From Prinsepia uniflora (Eukaryota > Streptophyta > Magnoliopsida > Rosales > Rosaceae), in contig CM064871.1 of assembly GCA_032719365.1 (NCBI GenBank), positions 69,117,586 to 69,181,585 on the forward strand: a DNA stretch of 64,000 bases. Reading direction: 5' to 3'. A program made the position numbers and the translations under genes. Positions within the stretch are counted from its first letter, which is position 1, and each line of letters begins with the position of its first letter. This document shows positions 1-11,523 of this stretch, piece by piece. The notes beneath the pieces were generated by a model, which was not told the origin of the DNA, made no database searches, and was given only the letters and a program-made list of their open reading frames with translations.

Positions 1-686
1 CACTCTCTGGTCTCAGTTATGGTTACAAGGGAAGGGTTGGATTTTGGGGTCGAATGGGAGATCGGGTTTTTGGTGGGTTGAAATGGGAATGATCGATGCA
101 AAATGTAAGGGATGATATGCATGTATGTGGAATGGTAGCCAGTGGATGAGTGACACTTGTCACTCATCCATTGATTTCTGAAAAGAAAATGGGCCCACTG
201 AAGTCCAAAAGCTCCTCGTAAAACGTGTCATCGTGAATAGTAACTTGAAACTTCCGTGAACCTTAACTTCGCCGTCGAACGTCCAAATTCGACGTGCCGC
301 CTGTCTACGGATTCGTATCGTCCTCATCTATGTAACGATCCTCGACCCTCGGCCATCGGAATTTTCGGATCAAAAGTCAACTTTTGACCTCCTATTCACC
401 AAAATTACCAAAATGCCCTTGGGCTTCCGAACGTCATAACTTCCTCCTCGGACGTCGGAATCGAGCGTGCCACCTGTCTATGAACTTGTGACGTCACGAA
501 CTACGTCAAGGTCATCGGCCAAAGTCCATTTGACCGGCTAAACAAAAAGTCAACGATATACCGAATCTAGGGGTAAAATCGTCATTTCGCCCGAACGTCC
601 GCTAATCCTCGCCTAATCTCTGATTAGTTTCGCTAATCTGTCATTAATTCTTAATTAATCCCATTAATTCGGGACGGGTCGTCACA
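1..686 (-). mobile_element. 3' LTR (partial) of LARD-like gypsy element A
   Basis: This is the inner part of a long LTR cut off by the window start. It repeats at 9718-10555, apart from the ccmC patch and small changes. On the minus strand the LTR begins TGTGACGACCCGTCCC at 686, right after a polypurine tract. It carries motifs shared by most LTRs here: a palindrome at 144-169 with GGATGAGTGAC arms, a block around 'gccacctgtctatgaac', and a block around 'ccaaaatgcccttgggc'. Gypsy-type long LTR by structure; the lineage is inferred. Confidence 0.8.
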
Positions 687-2469
687 AACTTCCCCCTTAA
701 GGAATTTCGTCCTCGAAATTCAAATTGCCCCGATTCCACAACCAAACTGTGGAATCCAACGATGTTCCCTCGACTCGGATCGTTGCACCCACATACAAGG
801 GTACCCATGTAACAGTATACGTCCGACACACACCTCGTACGCGTCGGTACACATTGTCACTAGAGTCACCAACGCTCCAATTCATTTCCGAGAACTACAA
901 GTCTACTCGTATGTCTCACTCGAGAAAGAACATCGGCACTCGTCGATCTCGCATGTCACTCACTTTGACAGGTCAGCAATACCAAACTGACACTTAAACG
1001 ACTTTTTAAATCTAACATTCTGTGACTGTCCATCCTACAGTCATCAGGGTGAAATACGTACTCCCACTAAGGCTATCACAGCCAAGCTGGCACCCTGCTC
1101 AACATCCGATCTGACAACACCCTACAAATTCTTCCATCGCAATGGCATGAATTCCATCTCACAGGTCATCCTCAGACCTATGCCTAAACTGACCCTCGAT
1201 ACTCGTATGAATCATCTCTCCCAAATTCTTATGCCCGAACTGACTCCAACTGCTCGTACGAGTCAACTCTCTCAAATTCATATACCCAAAACTGACTCTT
1301 CTGAGAGTCCCATCAACCACATTGATCCTAACGTATCGGATAACTCTCCATCCATTACCCTCACAGGTCACATCCGTCGTGACCAGTCGGTAACTCCCGT
1401 CTCCACTGCACTTCCGCTGCGCCACTCTGGTCTCGACTCGCTCTCGAGTCCTTGTATCGTATCTCGCATCACCCAGCGATACTACATGTCATCTAGACCC
1501 ACCTCGAGTCTCCAAACTGTCACTTGTCGGATTTGATCTGATCGCCACTCATGTCCAATTAGGATTTTATTCAACCTACAACCAACTCAAACTCTCAGGC
1601 CATCTCAACCTGACATACCGATTGACCTTAGTCAATCCCATCATCTAACGTGCACAATACTCCGATGCACCTATATCACAACAACATCGGGGCGCCCCCG
1701 ACCTACACAAGGACTGCTCTCTGGTAATGTCCAACCACAAACTACCGTCCGCACTCCAACCATGGTCCGAACCCCAACCGTCCGTCACCAGGCGAACATC
1801 AGTCCATCACCTCGGACATTCACTCGTCACATCCTGTGACGCTAATATACCATCTACTCGTCACGTCAATCAAATGGACCCACAGCCTAGGTGTTTGGTT
1901 CTTACACCCTTTTGAACTCCTAGCTGTCATGTCATTCCTCGACGTCCCACCTAGGGACAAATCCAATATGGTGACATCAAAGTTCATCCTATGTCATCCT
2001 CCGACACTCAGCACTATCTACCACTGAGTCACACTCAGTGACCAAGGAATACTCATTACCAAAACGGAATCAAGTATTCCCCTCAACGTCTTAATCACAA
2101 CTTATCTTGATTCTGATGTTCCAATCTCGTTGGAAACATGTTTCTTATCTAAAGGCGAAGCTCACTCATCACTCGAACATTCTCACGTCCTTTAGGAAAA
2201 CAAGTGCCATGTCCTCAACTTAGGAGGTATGGTCAACCATAGTCAACCAAAACCAATCCGTATTGGACTCTCAAGTCCTCAGCTCAACCGGACACCATTC
2301 ATGCGTCCGTAACTTCCAACTCGCCTATCCGTTTACTACCAACTCCGAAAAACTGACCCATACGTCATAAGACGTCACTTACGCCATCTATTCACATTTG
2401 TATCTCACGTCTCACCTCAAAAGTCACAACTTCGGAGTACACCCTCGCGACTCAATCTCGCAACACGAG

Positions 2470-2600
2470 GGGAACTAGTTTCCATTACTGGGGAAACTGA
2501 TCTCCGTCACAGGGGAAAATTGGTCTCCATCACTGGGAAACTGATCTCCATCACTGAGGAAATTGATCTCCATCACTGGGGAAACTGGTCTCCACACCAA
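2470..2600. repeat. About 25-bp tandem repeat in element A interior
   Basis: About five imperfect copies of a unit near 'ctgatctccatcactgggga' follow one another, with small substitutions and one-base indels. It lies in the non-coding interior of the LARD-like element. No function is visible. Confidence 0.75.
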
Positions 2601-3822
2601 GTACTCCCGTACCTTGCACTGAGCCACTCGGGATCCTCTCTGTCCCACTCTTAATAACCACCTTCACATGGGTAGCGTAGCAAGTATGCTAGCACCCAAC
2701 ATCAACATCTCATTCTGCGATCATACTCATCCGTCACAGAGTCGAATCCAGAATCACTGCTCGTACTGTACGTCACTCACGCACTCGTATCATCGTCACG
2801 ACTGATGAATCCTATCGTCACAATCGTCACGGAAACCTGAGTCCATCCCGCTTGCTAAGACTCGACTACGTCCATCGATAGCAGCGTCTGTCACGATCTC
2901 GTGCAGACCAAACTCACAAACACTCTGCTATCCAGACTCTAATCCATGCGATAGTCGACCGCCAGTACCAATAGCTCTACATGCAACATCCACTGATCGG
3001 TCCACCTCTGGATCCGATCACAAGCACCACACTTCTGGTAACTTGTCCTAATCTATCACCTACTAGGGTTATCACAAACCCGGCTGCCCTCTGCAGCCCT
3101 ACCATCCTAACTGATCCCTCAATCTCGACACCGAAGAGTCGTCATACTCCAATACTAGTACCAAACCAGCCAATAACTACGCTCTGAGGAGCTCGTCCTC
3201 TCGTAACTCCACGTCTCTCAGCCGCTGGCCTCCACAAGAACTGGCCTTACTCCGGGTCCAACACTACACAAACGCTATGTGTGCAATCACATCCTATCGC
3301 GTCACTCCACATGTACTCCAGGCATCCACTGCCAGTCGACATCCCACCAAGATTTGACACATCGAAACATGGAAACACATGCCAAAAGGAATCACACGTT
3401 CCTATTCCCAACCGTCGTGAGTGTAGTCGTACAGGGTCATCGTAAACTAGGCGACCCTGACCTGTGACCACCACTGGTATTAATCCGTACCTCCTCTATC
3501 CGACACGACAGTAGGGTCACGACCCTCAAGTCTTCATACTGTCTCTACTGATCCATTGGATCCTATTTCCAGTAACACTACGGCTCTAAGCCGTTAGATT
3601 CCCACAAATACCGATCCTCCTCGGGGTCCATTTCCTCAAAACACGTGGCATTCCATGCCAATCAAACCTCAAACTATCGTATCACGTGTCAAACACCATC
3701 TAACTAAGGTTCGGTTCTACCGAAACCTCGTACTAATGCCCTAACTACCAGGTTGATGACGGGCTGTTATGACTTCAGAGACATCACATCCTCGACCTGC
3801 GCGCACTCCACGAGCAAAACAT

Positions 3823-3834
3823 GCTCTGATACCA
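3823..3834 (-). other. Primer-binding site (initiator tRNA-Met) of element A
   Basis: The minus strand reads TGGTATCAGAGC three bases inside the LTR edge at 3838. This complements the 3' end of plant initiator tRNA-Met, the usual primer for many plant LTR retrotransposons. It fixes the minus-strand orientation of the element. Confidence 0.9.
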
Positions 3835-4408
3835 ACTTGTCAGGACCGGCCCCAAATCCCCCGGGATTAACGTGGAACCCGCCTGATCCCGTCTGACACG
3901 AAGTGTCAGACCAGGGAAAATTCCATCTCTAGCCCTCGCCGGGGCTATCAGAGTGCATCAGGATCGTAGGAGGAGGGGAGTGATGTCTCGTCTCTGCTAC
4001 AGCCCGCATCCGCGATCAACCTGAAGGGCATTAAAAACCATAAAAGCTGTGAGTGGACAAAAATAAATAATTTAATAAAACATGTTTCATAAAAAGACAT
4101 TTTTCGCTTAAAGACATTTATGCCCTTCATAAATACATACGCATGCATTCAAAAACATTTATCAGACACTCATAAAACCATTGAAAACATTCTCAAAACC
4201 TTTCAAGGGTTCATGCCCGGTTCCCATAAACCGTCATGACTCGTAATCCATTTGGGTCCACGACCCGAAATCACCAAAAACTCGTACCTCAAACCAATAG
4301 GGACTCAGCCCGAATCACATCACGTGGGTCTCAGTCCAAAACCATTCTCAAAATATCAAATAAAGGGTCTCTGCCCCAAATCACTTTCACAATTTCAAAT
4401 ACGGGGGT

Positions 4409-7400
4409 TGTAATGACCCGTCCCGAATATCGGGATTGAATATTAATTAATTATGATTTAGAATGACTAATCGGGGATTAGTTGAGTGAAAACGTGCAAA
4501 ATGTTGACTTTTAGTTCGGGCAGTCAAACGGACTTTGACCGATGATTGTGACGTAGTTCGGGACGTCACGAGTTCATAGACAGGTGGCACGTTCGATTTC
4601 GACATTCGTAGTGAAAGTTATGGCGTTCGGAAGTTGAGGGGCATTTTGGTAATTTGGCATATTAGGGGCCAAATGTTGACCTTTTGATCGGGAGGTCCGA
4701 TGGACGAGGGCCAAGGCCCGTTACGTAGGTCTCGTCGATACGAATCCAATGACAGGCGGCATGCCGAAATCGGAGATTCGACGACGAAGTTATGGTCACG
4801 GAATCGGGCTCGATTAACCGAACGAACCGGGATTAAAATAATATTTTAATATGAACAGTACCCGGTGACTGGACACACTTGGATGAGTGACAAGTGTCAC
4901 TCATCCCTTAAAATCAGGCACAAAACATGGATCCATGATTTTGGGGAGACCTAATTATTATGTTTTATTATATTAAATTAATTAATTAATCCTAATTTCC
5001 ATTAATCTCCCATATTTTCTTCAACCGTGTACAACCCACAAATCAGTTTTCTCCCAACCTCCAATTCTCTTCCATTTCTGAACCAAAGTGTGTGCAATTG
5101 AGAGTAAATTGAACTGAGAAACACGAGGGATTAACTAAGAGCTGAGGACTGGGATTTCGGGTTTTAGAAAATTTGGAGGGAAAATCAAATTGGACGAATT
5201 GAGCTGTGATGATCGAATTGGAGCTTGGAAATAGCTTCCTGAGGTTGAGACGAGTTGTTTCAAATCAAAAACGAGATAAATTCATGCCCAATTGGCTCTG
5301 AACGGGTTTGGTAACAGTGAGGAACTTCGAGCTTGAGTCGTGAAGTTTGAGACTTCGACTGATCCAATTGTTGTGGGGAAATGACTTCTCATGATCCCAC
5401 GATGCTTCTGGGTCCATCAATTGGAAGAAACTGGTTGAGATTGGCTGAACTCCATGGTTGCACAGTGTACGGATGTTCGAGTTGAATCGTGAAGATTGAG
5501 CAATGGATTGATGCAATTAAGTTGGGGGAAATGTTTAACGGAGTCCACTGATGCTTCTGGTTTGCATCAATTGAAGGAAATCGATTGAGATTGAAGGTGT
5601 TCGAATGATGAACAGTGTTCGGAGTGTTCTTCGAGTGTTCATCTTCGATCGTGAGGTTTGATGCAGGTAATCGTGTAATTCTGATTGCAGACCTTTAATT
5701 GAACTCAAAACGAAACTAACTCGATGATCAATTGATGTAATCAGTGTCGAATTGATAGGATTGGAACCGGATCGTGTCGCGGGTTAAAGGACCCGTTTAC
5801 TAGACAAACGGGTTGAGACGACAGCACTGTAGCTGGCGCGTGGGTTTCACGCGCAGCCACTCACGGCGGCGCGTGAGGGCGCGTCCGGCCTAGTCTCAAG
5901 GTGAGGTCAACATGACTTTTGATCCTCTCAGTGTAACGAACATTTTGACGTTGATTTCGGGGAAATCGGATATTGTTTCGATAATGTTCCGCGTATCCGA
6001 AGTTTTGTATTACGTTAAAAATACGTATTTAAATCCCGGAAAAATTGGGGAAAATTATATGTTGTATTTTGGGATGTTAGTAACCCTCTATATTGATTTT
6101 GGACAGGAGTTGTGATTTCCAGATTTTACGGAAAAACGTGCAGCTCGGAAACGGACCGTTTTGAACGGTGTGTGTGAGTGGACTTTGTTTTCTAACCGTG
6201 ATGCATGCATATATGATTTAAATGCCTTATTATATGATTTTATATGCTTGGGCATGATTTATGTTTCAATCCGGTAATTTCTCGGTTTTATGATTATTAT
6301 ATTATTATTTTGGGCGATTTTCGAGAAATTACGAAATTTGGTAAAAGTGATGTTTGGACTTGGTTTGTGAGTCCGGGATTAAAATTGGTTGGAAATAATG
6401 TGTGGACTCGGATTATGAGTCATGGATTGAGAATGATGTTGTGACTCGGGAATGAGTCAAGGATTTCGTGGATTTACGTGAAAATGGCAACGGAGGTTGC
6501 AACGCATGGATTTGCGTGATAATGTTATTTTGGGCATGAGAACCCAAGTGAATAGTGATTTTGACTCGGATTTGGAGTCACTTGTGAACTTGTGAAATTA
6601 ATGATTTATTGGGAATTTATGATTATTTTAATCAGTCTTTTGGGCACGTTTTACGAGGAACGTGCAAATGATGTTTTGGGCTAGGCCCGGAGTCTAAATG
6701 ATTTCTAAAATGATATTTTGACTTGGTTGGTGAGTCAATGATGATTTCCGGATTATTCTATTGATTTAAATGTGATTTTAACGGTTTATGTGTAAAAGGT
6801 ATTTTGGGCTTGAGACCCAGTTGAGAATGATCTTGACTTGGTATGAAGTCAAGATTTGATTGAAATGTTTTGGGATGTAATTCCTGGGATGGTTTTCATT
6901 GTGATTGTGGTATTCCCAGACGGTCGGTGCTTGGGGGGATTACCCAGACGACCGGAGCTTGGGGGATGTGATTGTAGGATCGGGACTTGATCCTATGGTA
7001 GTCAGCTTCTCGGAAGAGACTGAGCCTGGATGTACCACTCGGAGGTGTCTGATCCTGGGGATGTGTTAGCCCAGAGGTGACTGAGCCCGAGGAGGTTGAT
7101 CCCAGAGGTGTATGTTCCCGAGAGAGTGATTGGATATTGGCCTACGCGTAGTGCAGCACTTGTGAGTAGTGCAGTTTGATTGATTGTGCACTTGTGAGTA
7201 GTGCAGATGTGATTTGTGATATTTGATGCACTTGTGAGTAGTGCGGTTTGATTGGATTGATATATTTCTTGTGCACTGGTGATTAGTGCTGATTGGAATT
7301 GATTGTGATGACGTACTGGTATTGAGTACGGGTTTTTGGTCTTTGTGGCCAGTGATTATGTTTTCACATGTTTTGGCCTGAGAGCCGGGATTTGATGTTT

Positions 7401-7687
7401 TTCGATATGCATGCAAATTTGTGAAAACTGGAGGGTAAGATTGTATTTTGATAAATGTTTTTATAAGAGGTCATTTTTGTCCACTCACACCTTTTCTGTT
7501 TTATTAACCCTTCAGGTCGTGGCGCGTTGATCGAGGCTATTCCAGAGGTGGAGGTATGAGCGGGCACATGCACAAAATTCCCTTGTCTGGCAGGTACTGA
7601 AGGGTAGTTTCGGACTTTCAGTTGACTTGTTAGACGGGAGCAGGACCGGGTACGGTTTTTGACGTCCAGTTGGGACGGGTCCTGTCA
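4409..7687 (+). mobile_element. Solo LTR, 3.28 kb, TSD GGGGT
   Basis: The LTR runs from TGTAATGACCCGTCCC to GGGACGGGTCCTGTCA and is flanked by identical 5-bp duplications GGGGT at 4404-4408 and 7688-7692. Joining the flanks restores the 'gggtctc.gcccc' repeat of the surrounding LTR, so the insertion is certain. No primer-binding site or interior follows, so it is a solo LTR left by unequal recombination. A relative lies in opposite orientation at 30714-33475; both share the inner block around 'tactggtattgagtac'. Confidence 0.92.
7150..7300. repeat. 'cacttgtgagtagtgcag' direct repeats in the solo LTR
   Basis: Three near-identical copies of 'cacttgtgagtagtgcag' and one decayed copy are spaced about 35-60 bp apart. 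They lie in the downstream half of the LTR. The function is unknown. Confidence 0.75.
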
Positions 7688-8379
7688 GGGGTCTCCGCCC
7701 CAAATCACTTTCTGAAACACAAAACACAGGGTCTCCGCCCTCAAATCTCGTATACGAGGTCGCAGCCCCAAATCACTTTCTAATCATAAAACATTGGGTC
7801 TCTGCCCTGAAATCACTTTTCCATAAAATCTAATACGTACCGTCATATGTATAACCCATCCGCGGCACTTCCGAGAAGATGCCAACTCGGGGCACACAGC
7901 CTCTAGGGAAAACATCCCTGATATAGTCACGATATCAATCATCTCTATCTAGTGTGCACACTACTCGGGGTCTCACTCCGAGTCTTCTCCCATGAATCTC
8001 CATCTGGGAGGCTCAATCACTGGATCTAGTCCGAGCTCTCTCTCTGGATCTAGTCCACACATCCCTCCGGAATCTGGTCCGGGACCACATCAATATAAGT
8101 AACCACCACTCCTGGAACGGGATCCCTATGAGGATACCCACTCTGGTCTGTGGATCGTGACTCTCCAGGTCGACGCTGGAGGAGACCATATAACATATGG
8201 AGGGTTCAATTCATTGATTTCAAATCTCTTTCTTTCTTTCTCAAAACTCATTTCTCAACTGGGTCTCATACTCGATTCATCTCAACAGGATTCCTCGAAT
8301 CCGATTCAAATCCATTTCACAGGCCTCAGCCTAAATCTACAGTTCAACAGGTTCTCATGCCCGAATACTCATTTCACAA

Positions 8380-8720
8380 ACTGAACTGGGACTCAAGCCC
8401 GATATCACAACCAATTGGGCCCTAAGCCCGGAACCATAAAGCAACAGGACCTCAAGTTAGATTTCACAACTAACGGGGCCTTAAGCCCGATATCTCAACT
8501 AAATGGGTCTCAGGCCCGATGTCATAAATCAACGGGGCATCAAGCCCGATAGTACTACTAACTGGGCCTCCAACCCGAATCGTAAACCAACTGGGCCCCC
8601 GGCCCGATCGTATAACACAAATGGACCCTCGGCCCGATTCCTCGTCAATTCAAATGGGCTCCAAGTCCGAGAGTTCATAAATCAAATGGGTCTCGTGCTT
8701 GATTTCATGTTTCCAAATCC
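8380..8720. repeat. LTR minisatellite with GGGCCT...AGCCCGA units
   Basis: About ten imperfect units of roughly 30 bp each carry a small inverted repeat: GGGCCT or GGGTCT, a few bases, then GCCCGA. The same array type is found in the LTRs at 12410-12545, 15330-15780 and, in the other orientation, 56250-56520. Confidence 0.75.
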
Positions 8721-9873
8721 AAATCCATTTATTAACCCCTCGTTGAAAACCTAGAACGTATAAGCATCGTATAAAATTGAAAATCTCGAAATACGTGCAA
8801 ATACGTAAATCCTAGGCTACCATAAACAAATGCACTCATGGCATCACAAAATATGGTCTAAAACAATTATAAAACATTTATGCATGCATCAATTTCGAAA
8901 GAAGGGTCCACTCACAGACCGTCCGAAGCCGCGCCTCGATACGCGTGCCACAACCGTCTCCCGGGTCAAACGTCGCCTCCGGGATTCCCAAACCTGTCCA
9001 AATTAATTTATAGGGTTACTAACTACTTATATAACCCCTCACTAAAGCCCCGTAATTTTTCGGATTTTCTAACTATTTTTAAACGCGAACCTAAACCTTC
9101 GGACAACCCGAAACCTATCGAAACGATGTCCGATTGACACGAAACCAGTCCCAAAATGTTCGTTACATTGAATAGATGAGGTTACATGTTGGAACCTTCC
9201 CAAGATTCCCTGCCACGCACCCTGGGAGTGCACTGCGCGTGGGCCTCACGCGCCACGCTACAGTGTCATCCCCTACCTTCAGCCAACCGGTTCGACCGAT
9301 CCGGTCCGGTTTTCCTGCAACTGGACCGGCGTGACCGGTCCAGGCTCCTACAACCCTCAAATCTCGTCCGTTTTCTCCTATTTTAATCCCTAAATTCGTA
9401 GTTTATTGTTTTCTATCATTCCCAATTAGTAAAACTACCTAAAACCCATCCAAACCTATGGTTCCAAAATGAACCTCACGGTTCAAAGTTATTAAAACCG
9501 TCCATGGCTTCCACAGCCGTCCTAAGCTTCCCAAAACTATCCTAGAACCCTCCTAGCAACCTAATAACCCTAACCAAATCACCCAAAACAGCCCATAATA
9601 ACAAAATCAAAGTAAGAGGAAATTTGGGGCTTACCGGGTACCCGCTCGGGTTCTGGGTTTCAGCCACCGCCCACGACGGTTCCAGCCACCAGCTACCATC
9701 CTTAGTCCTCCTCTCTCACTCTCTGGTCTCAGTTATGGTTACAAGGGAAGGGTTGGATTTTGGGGTCGAATGGGAGATCGGGTTTTTGGTGGGTTGAAAT
9801 GGGAATGATCAATGCAAAATGTAAGGGATGATATGCATGTATGTGGAATGGTAGCCAGTGTATGAGTGACACT

Positions 9874-10086
9874 CAAAAGCTTCCTGTCGAACCGGCTTCT
9901 ATTTCAATCCGTGCTGGACCGATCGATATACCAATAATCAAGTCTTCAGTCAATTGGTGGAATACTTCGCATCAACCTGGGAGCATTAGCCGATCTGGTA
10001 AATCAATACATGTTCCTATGCCCATTCCAATCTTGTCTAACTTTGCTAACTCCCCCTTCTCAACCCGTATCTTGTTTGTTCTGGAA
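9874..10086 (+). pseudogene. ccmC: Mitochondrial ccmC fragment inserted in nuclear LTR (NUMT)
   Basis: An open stretch of 71 codons on the plus strand reads QKLPVEPASISIRAGPIDIP and then IIKSSVNWWNTSHQPGSISR. I recognise this as the C-terminal half of plant mitochondrial CcmC, the haem-export protein of cytochrome c maturation. It has no start and no C-terminus, and it ends when LTR sequence resumes at 'gtaaaacgtg' (10087). The matching LTR copy at 1-686 lacks it and instead has 60 bp (158-217) that are missing here. The left edge lies in the loop of the conserved LTR palindrome. It is a nuclear copy of organelle DNA and not a functional gene. Identification rests on remembered protein similarity, not a search. 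Confidence 0.8.
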
Positions 10087-10555
10087 GTAAAACGTGTTGT
10101 CATGAATAGTAACTTGGAACTTCCGTGAACCGTAACTTTGCCGTCGAACGTCCAAATTCGACGTGCCGCCTGTCTATGGATTTGTATCATCCTCATCTAC
10201 GTAACGGTCCTCGGCCCTCGGCCATCGGAATTCCTGGGTCAAAAGTCAACTTTTGACCTCCTATTCACCAAAATTACCAAAATGCCCTTGGGCTTCCGAA
10301 CATCATAACTTCCTCCTCGGACGTCGGAATCGAGCGTGCCACCTGTCTATGAACTCGTGACATCACGAACTACGTCACGGTCATCGACCAAAGTCCATTT
10401 GACCGCCTAAACAAAAAGTCAAAGATTTACCCAATCTAGGAGTAAAATCGTCATTTCGCCCGAACATCCGTTAATCCTCGCCTAATATCTGATTAGTCTC
10501 GCTAATCTGTCATTAATTCTTAATTAATCTCGTTAATTCGGGACGGGTTGTCACA

Positions 10556-11186
10556 TGGCGAATGTGTGGATTGATTGTATTGTGGTGGCGACTCAGACGT
10601 TGAGCTAGGGGCTCCGATCTTGAGTGAGTATGTGATGGCCTACCAGTAGTGCCTTATGATGTGTTGATTGATTATGTGTGTACGTATTTTTGATGAGTTT
10701 ACCATATGTGAGTTCTGTGTTGATGTTGGTTAGGGATTAATTGTATGGATGATGATATGCGATATGAGACAAAGGCGGGATATGAGAATGGGTCACGTTT
10801 TTTATTTACTGCTTTGTGTCCAGATATTTTTACACGTGTCAATTTTCCGATGACTGAAGAGGTTTTCATATGTCACGGTTTTATTAGAAAATAAAGGTTT
10901 TAAACTGATATACATGCATGCTTTGTAAAACGAAGGGTTAAATGTTGATTTCGGAAATTTGTTTTACTAAACTATTTATTTTTGTCCACTCACACGTTTT
11001 TGTGTTTTTGCCACCCTCTAAGTTGATCGCGGATGCGGGCTGTAGTAGAGACCGATGCATCACATGAAGTTGCGTACTCTGGAAACCCTGAGTGGGTTAT
11101 GGTCTTATCCCTAGTCTAACATGTGGTGATAGACGGGAGCAGGACATCCTACGGTAACCCAGGGGGATTAGGGATGGGTTTTGTCA
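10556..11186 (+). mobile_element. 3' part of a forward long LTR (host of element A)
   Basis: Sequence from the edge of element A to 'gggatgggttttgtca' at 11186 has the layout of a downstream LTR half: the block 'tttgtccactcacacg', then 'gttgatcgcggatgcgg', then 'agacgggagcaggac', then the terminal motif. The upstream half lies before the window because element A inserted into it. No genes. Confidence 0.6.
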
Positions 11187-11523
11187 CCCGAAAATTACAG
11201 AAAATCATGCAAAGTGGAACATAGCAATACGAAGATGTGCGAGTGAACTTTATTTCCCTAAAATTTTATGCATGCATACTTACATTATTTAAATGTGCTT
11301 TTATAGGATTTTGGTGATAATGAAGTGATTGGGATTTTTATCGATTTTCAGTGATTTTATGAATATTTTATTATTATTTCTTGCACATTTTTCGAGGTTT
11401 CTGGAAAATATGTTTCATATACCGTTTTGATTGGGATTTCGAATGGAATATGGTTTGTGGCAAGGAATAATGTGATTTTGGAATAATTATGATGTTCATA
11501 TGATTCTAGACGATTTTTATAAG
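11187..11523 (+). mobile_element. Middle fragment of an older forward LTR (part 1)
   Basis: Similar in order and content to 6120-6400 of the 3.28 kb solo LTR, including a 'gtgagtggactttg'-like block and 'atgcatgcat'. It continues after the insertions at 13568-14437 and 16577-16719, so one old LTR is split into three visible parts. Confidence 0.55.

Larger units (their letters stand above)
687..3837 (-). mobile_element. Non-coding internal domain of LARD-like element A
   Basis: This 3.15 kb interior lies between two LTRs on the minus strand. A polypurine tract (reverse complement of 'cttccccctta', near 689-700) abuts the 3' LTR, and a primer-binding site lies at the other end. No reverse transcriptase, integrase or gag motif was found on either strand; the longest open frames are about 130 codons and look random. 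Just upstream of the polypurine tract the minus strand still reads NLNFEDEIP, which resembles the pol tail of Tekay/Del-type chromoviruses. Long LTRs with a non-coding interior of about 3 kb fit the LARD class, which would be mobilised by enzymes from a relative. Confidence 0.7.
3838..10555 (-). mobile_element. 5' LTR of element A, split by a nested solo LTR
   Basis: The LTR starts TGTCAGGACCGGCC at 3838 and ends GGGACGGGTTGTCACA at 10555. Removing the nested LTR (4409-7687) and one 5-bp duplication leaves about 3.43 kb. Its last 840 bp match 1-686, apart from a 213-bp ccmC patch that replaces 60 bp. It includes a minisatellite of 'gggcct..agcccga' units at about 8380-8720. No genes are present. 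Confidence 0.8.

Noticed and set aside
1147..1536. A 129-codon ORF as a gene
   Set aside because: It lies in the LARD-like interior, has no domain, and its Ser/Thr/Pro-rich content reflects local composition.
4409..7687. TIR DNA transposon
   Set aside because: The inverted termini suggested it, but the duplication is 5 bp, there is no transposase, and the same sequence acts as LTRs flanking a primer site and polypurine tract in element A.
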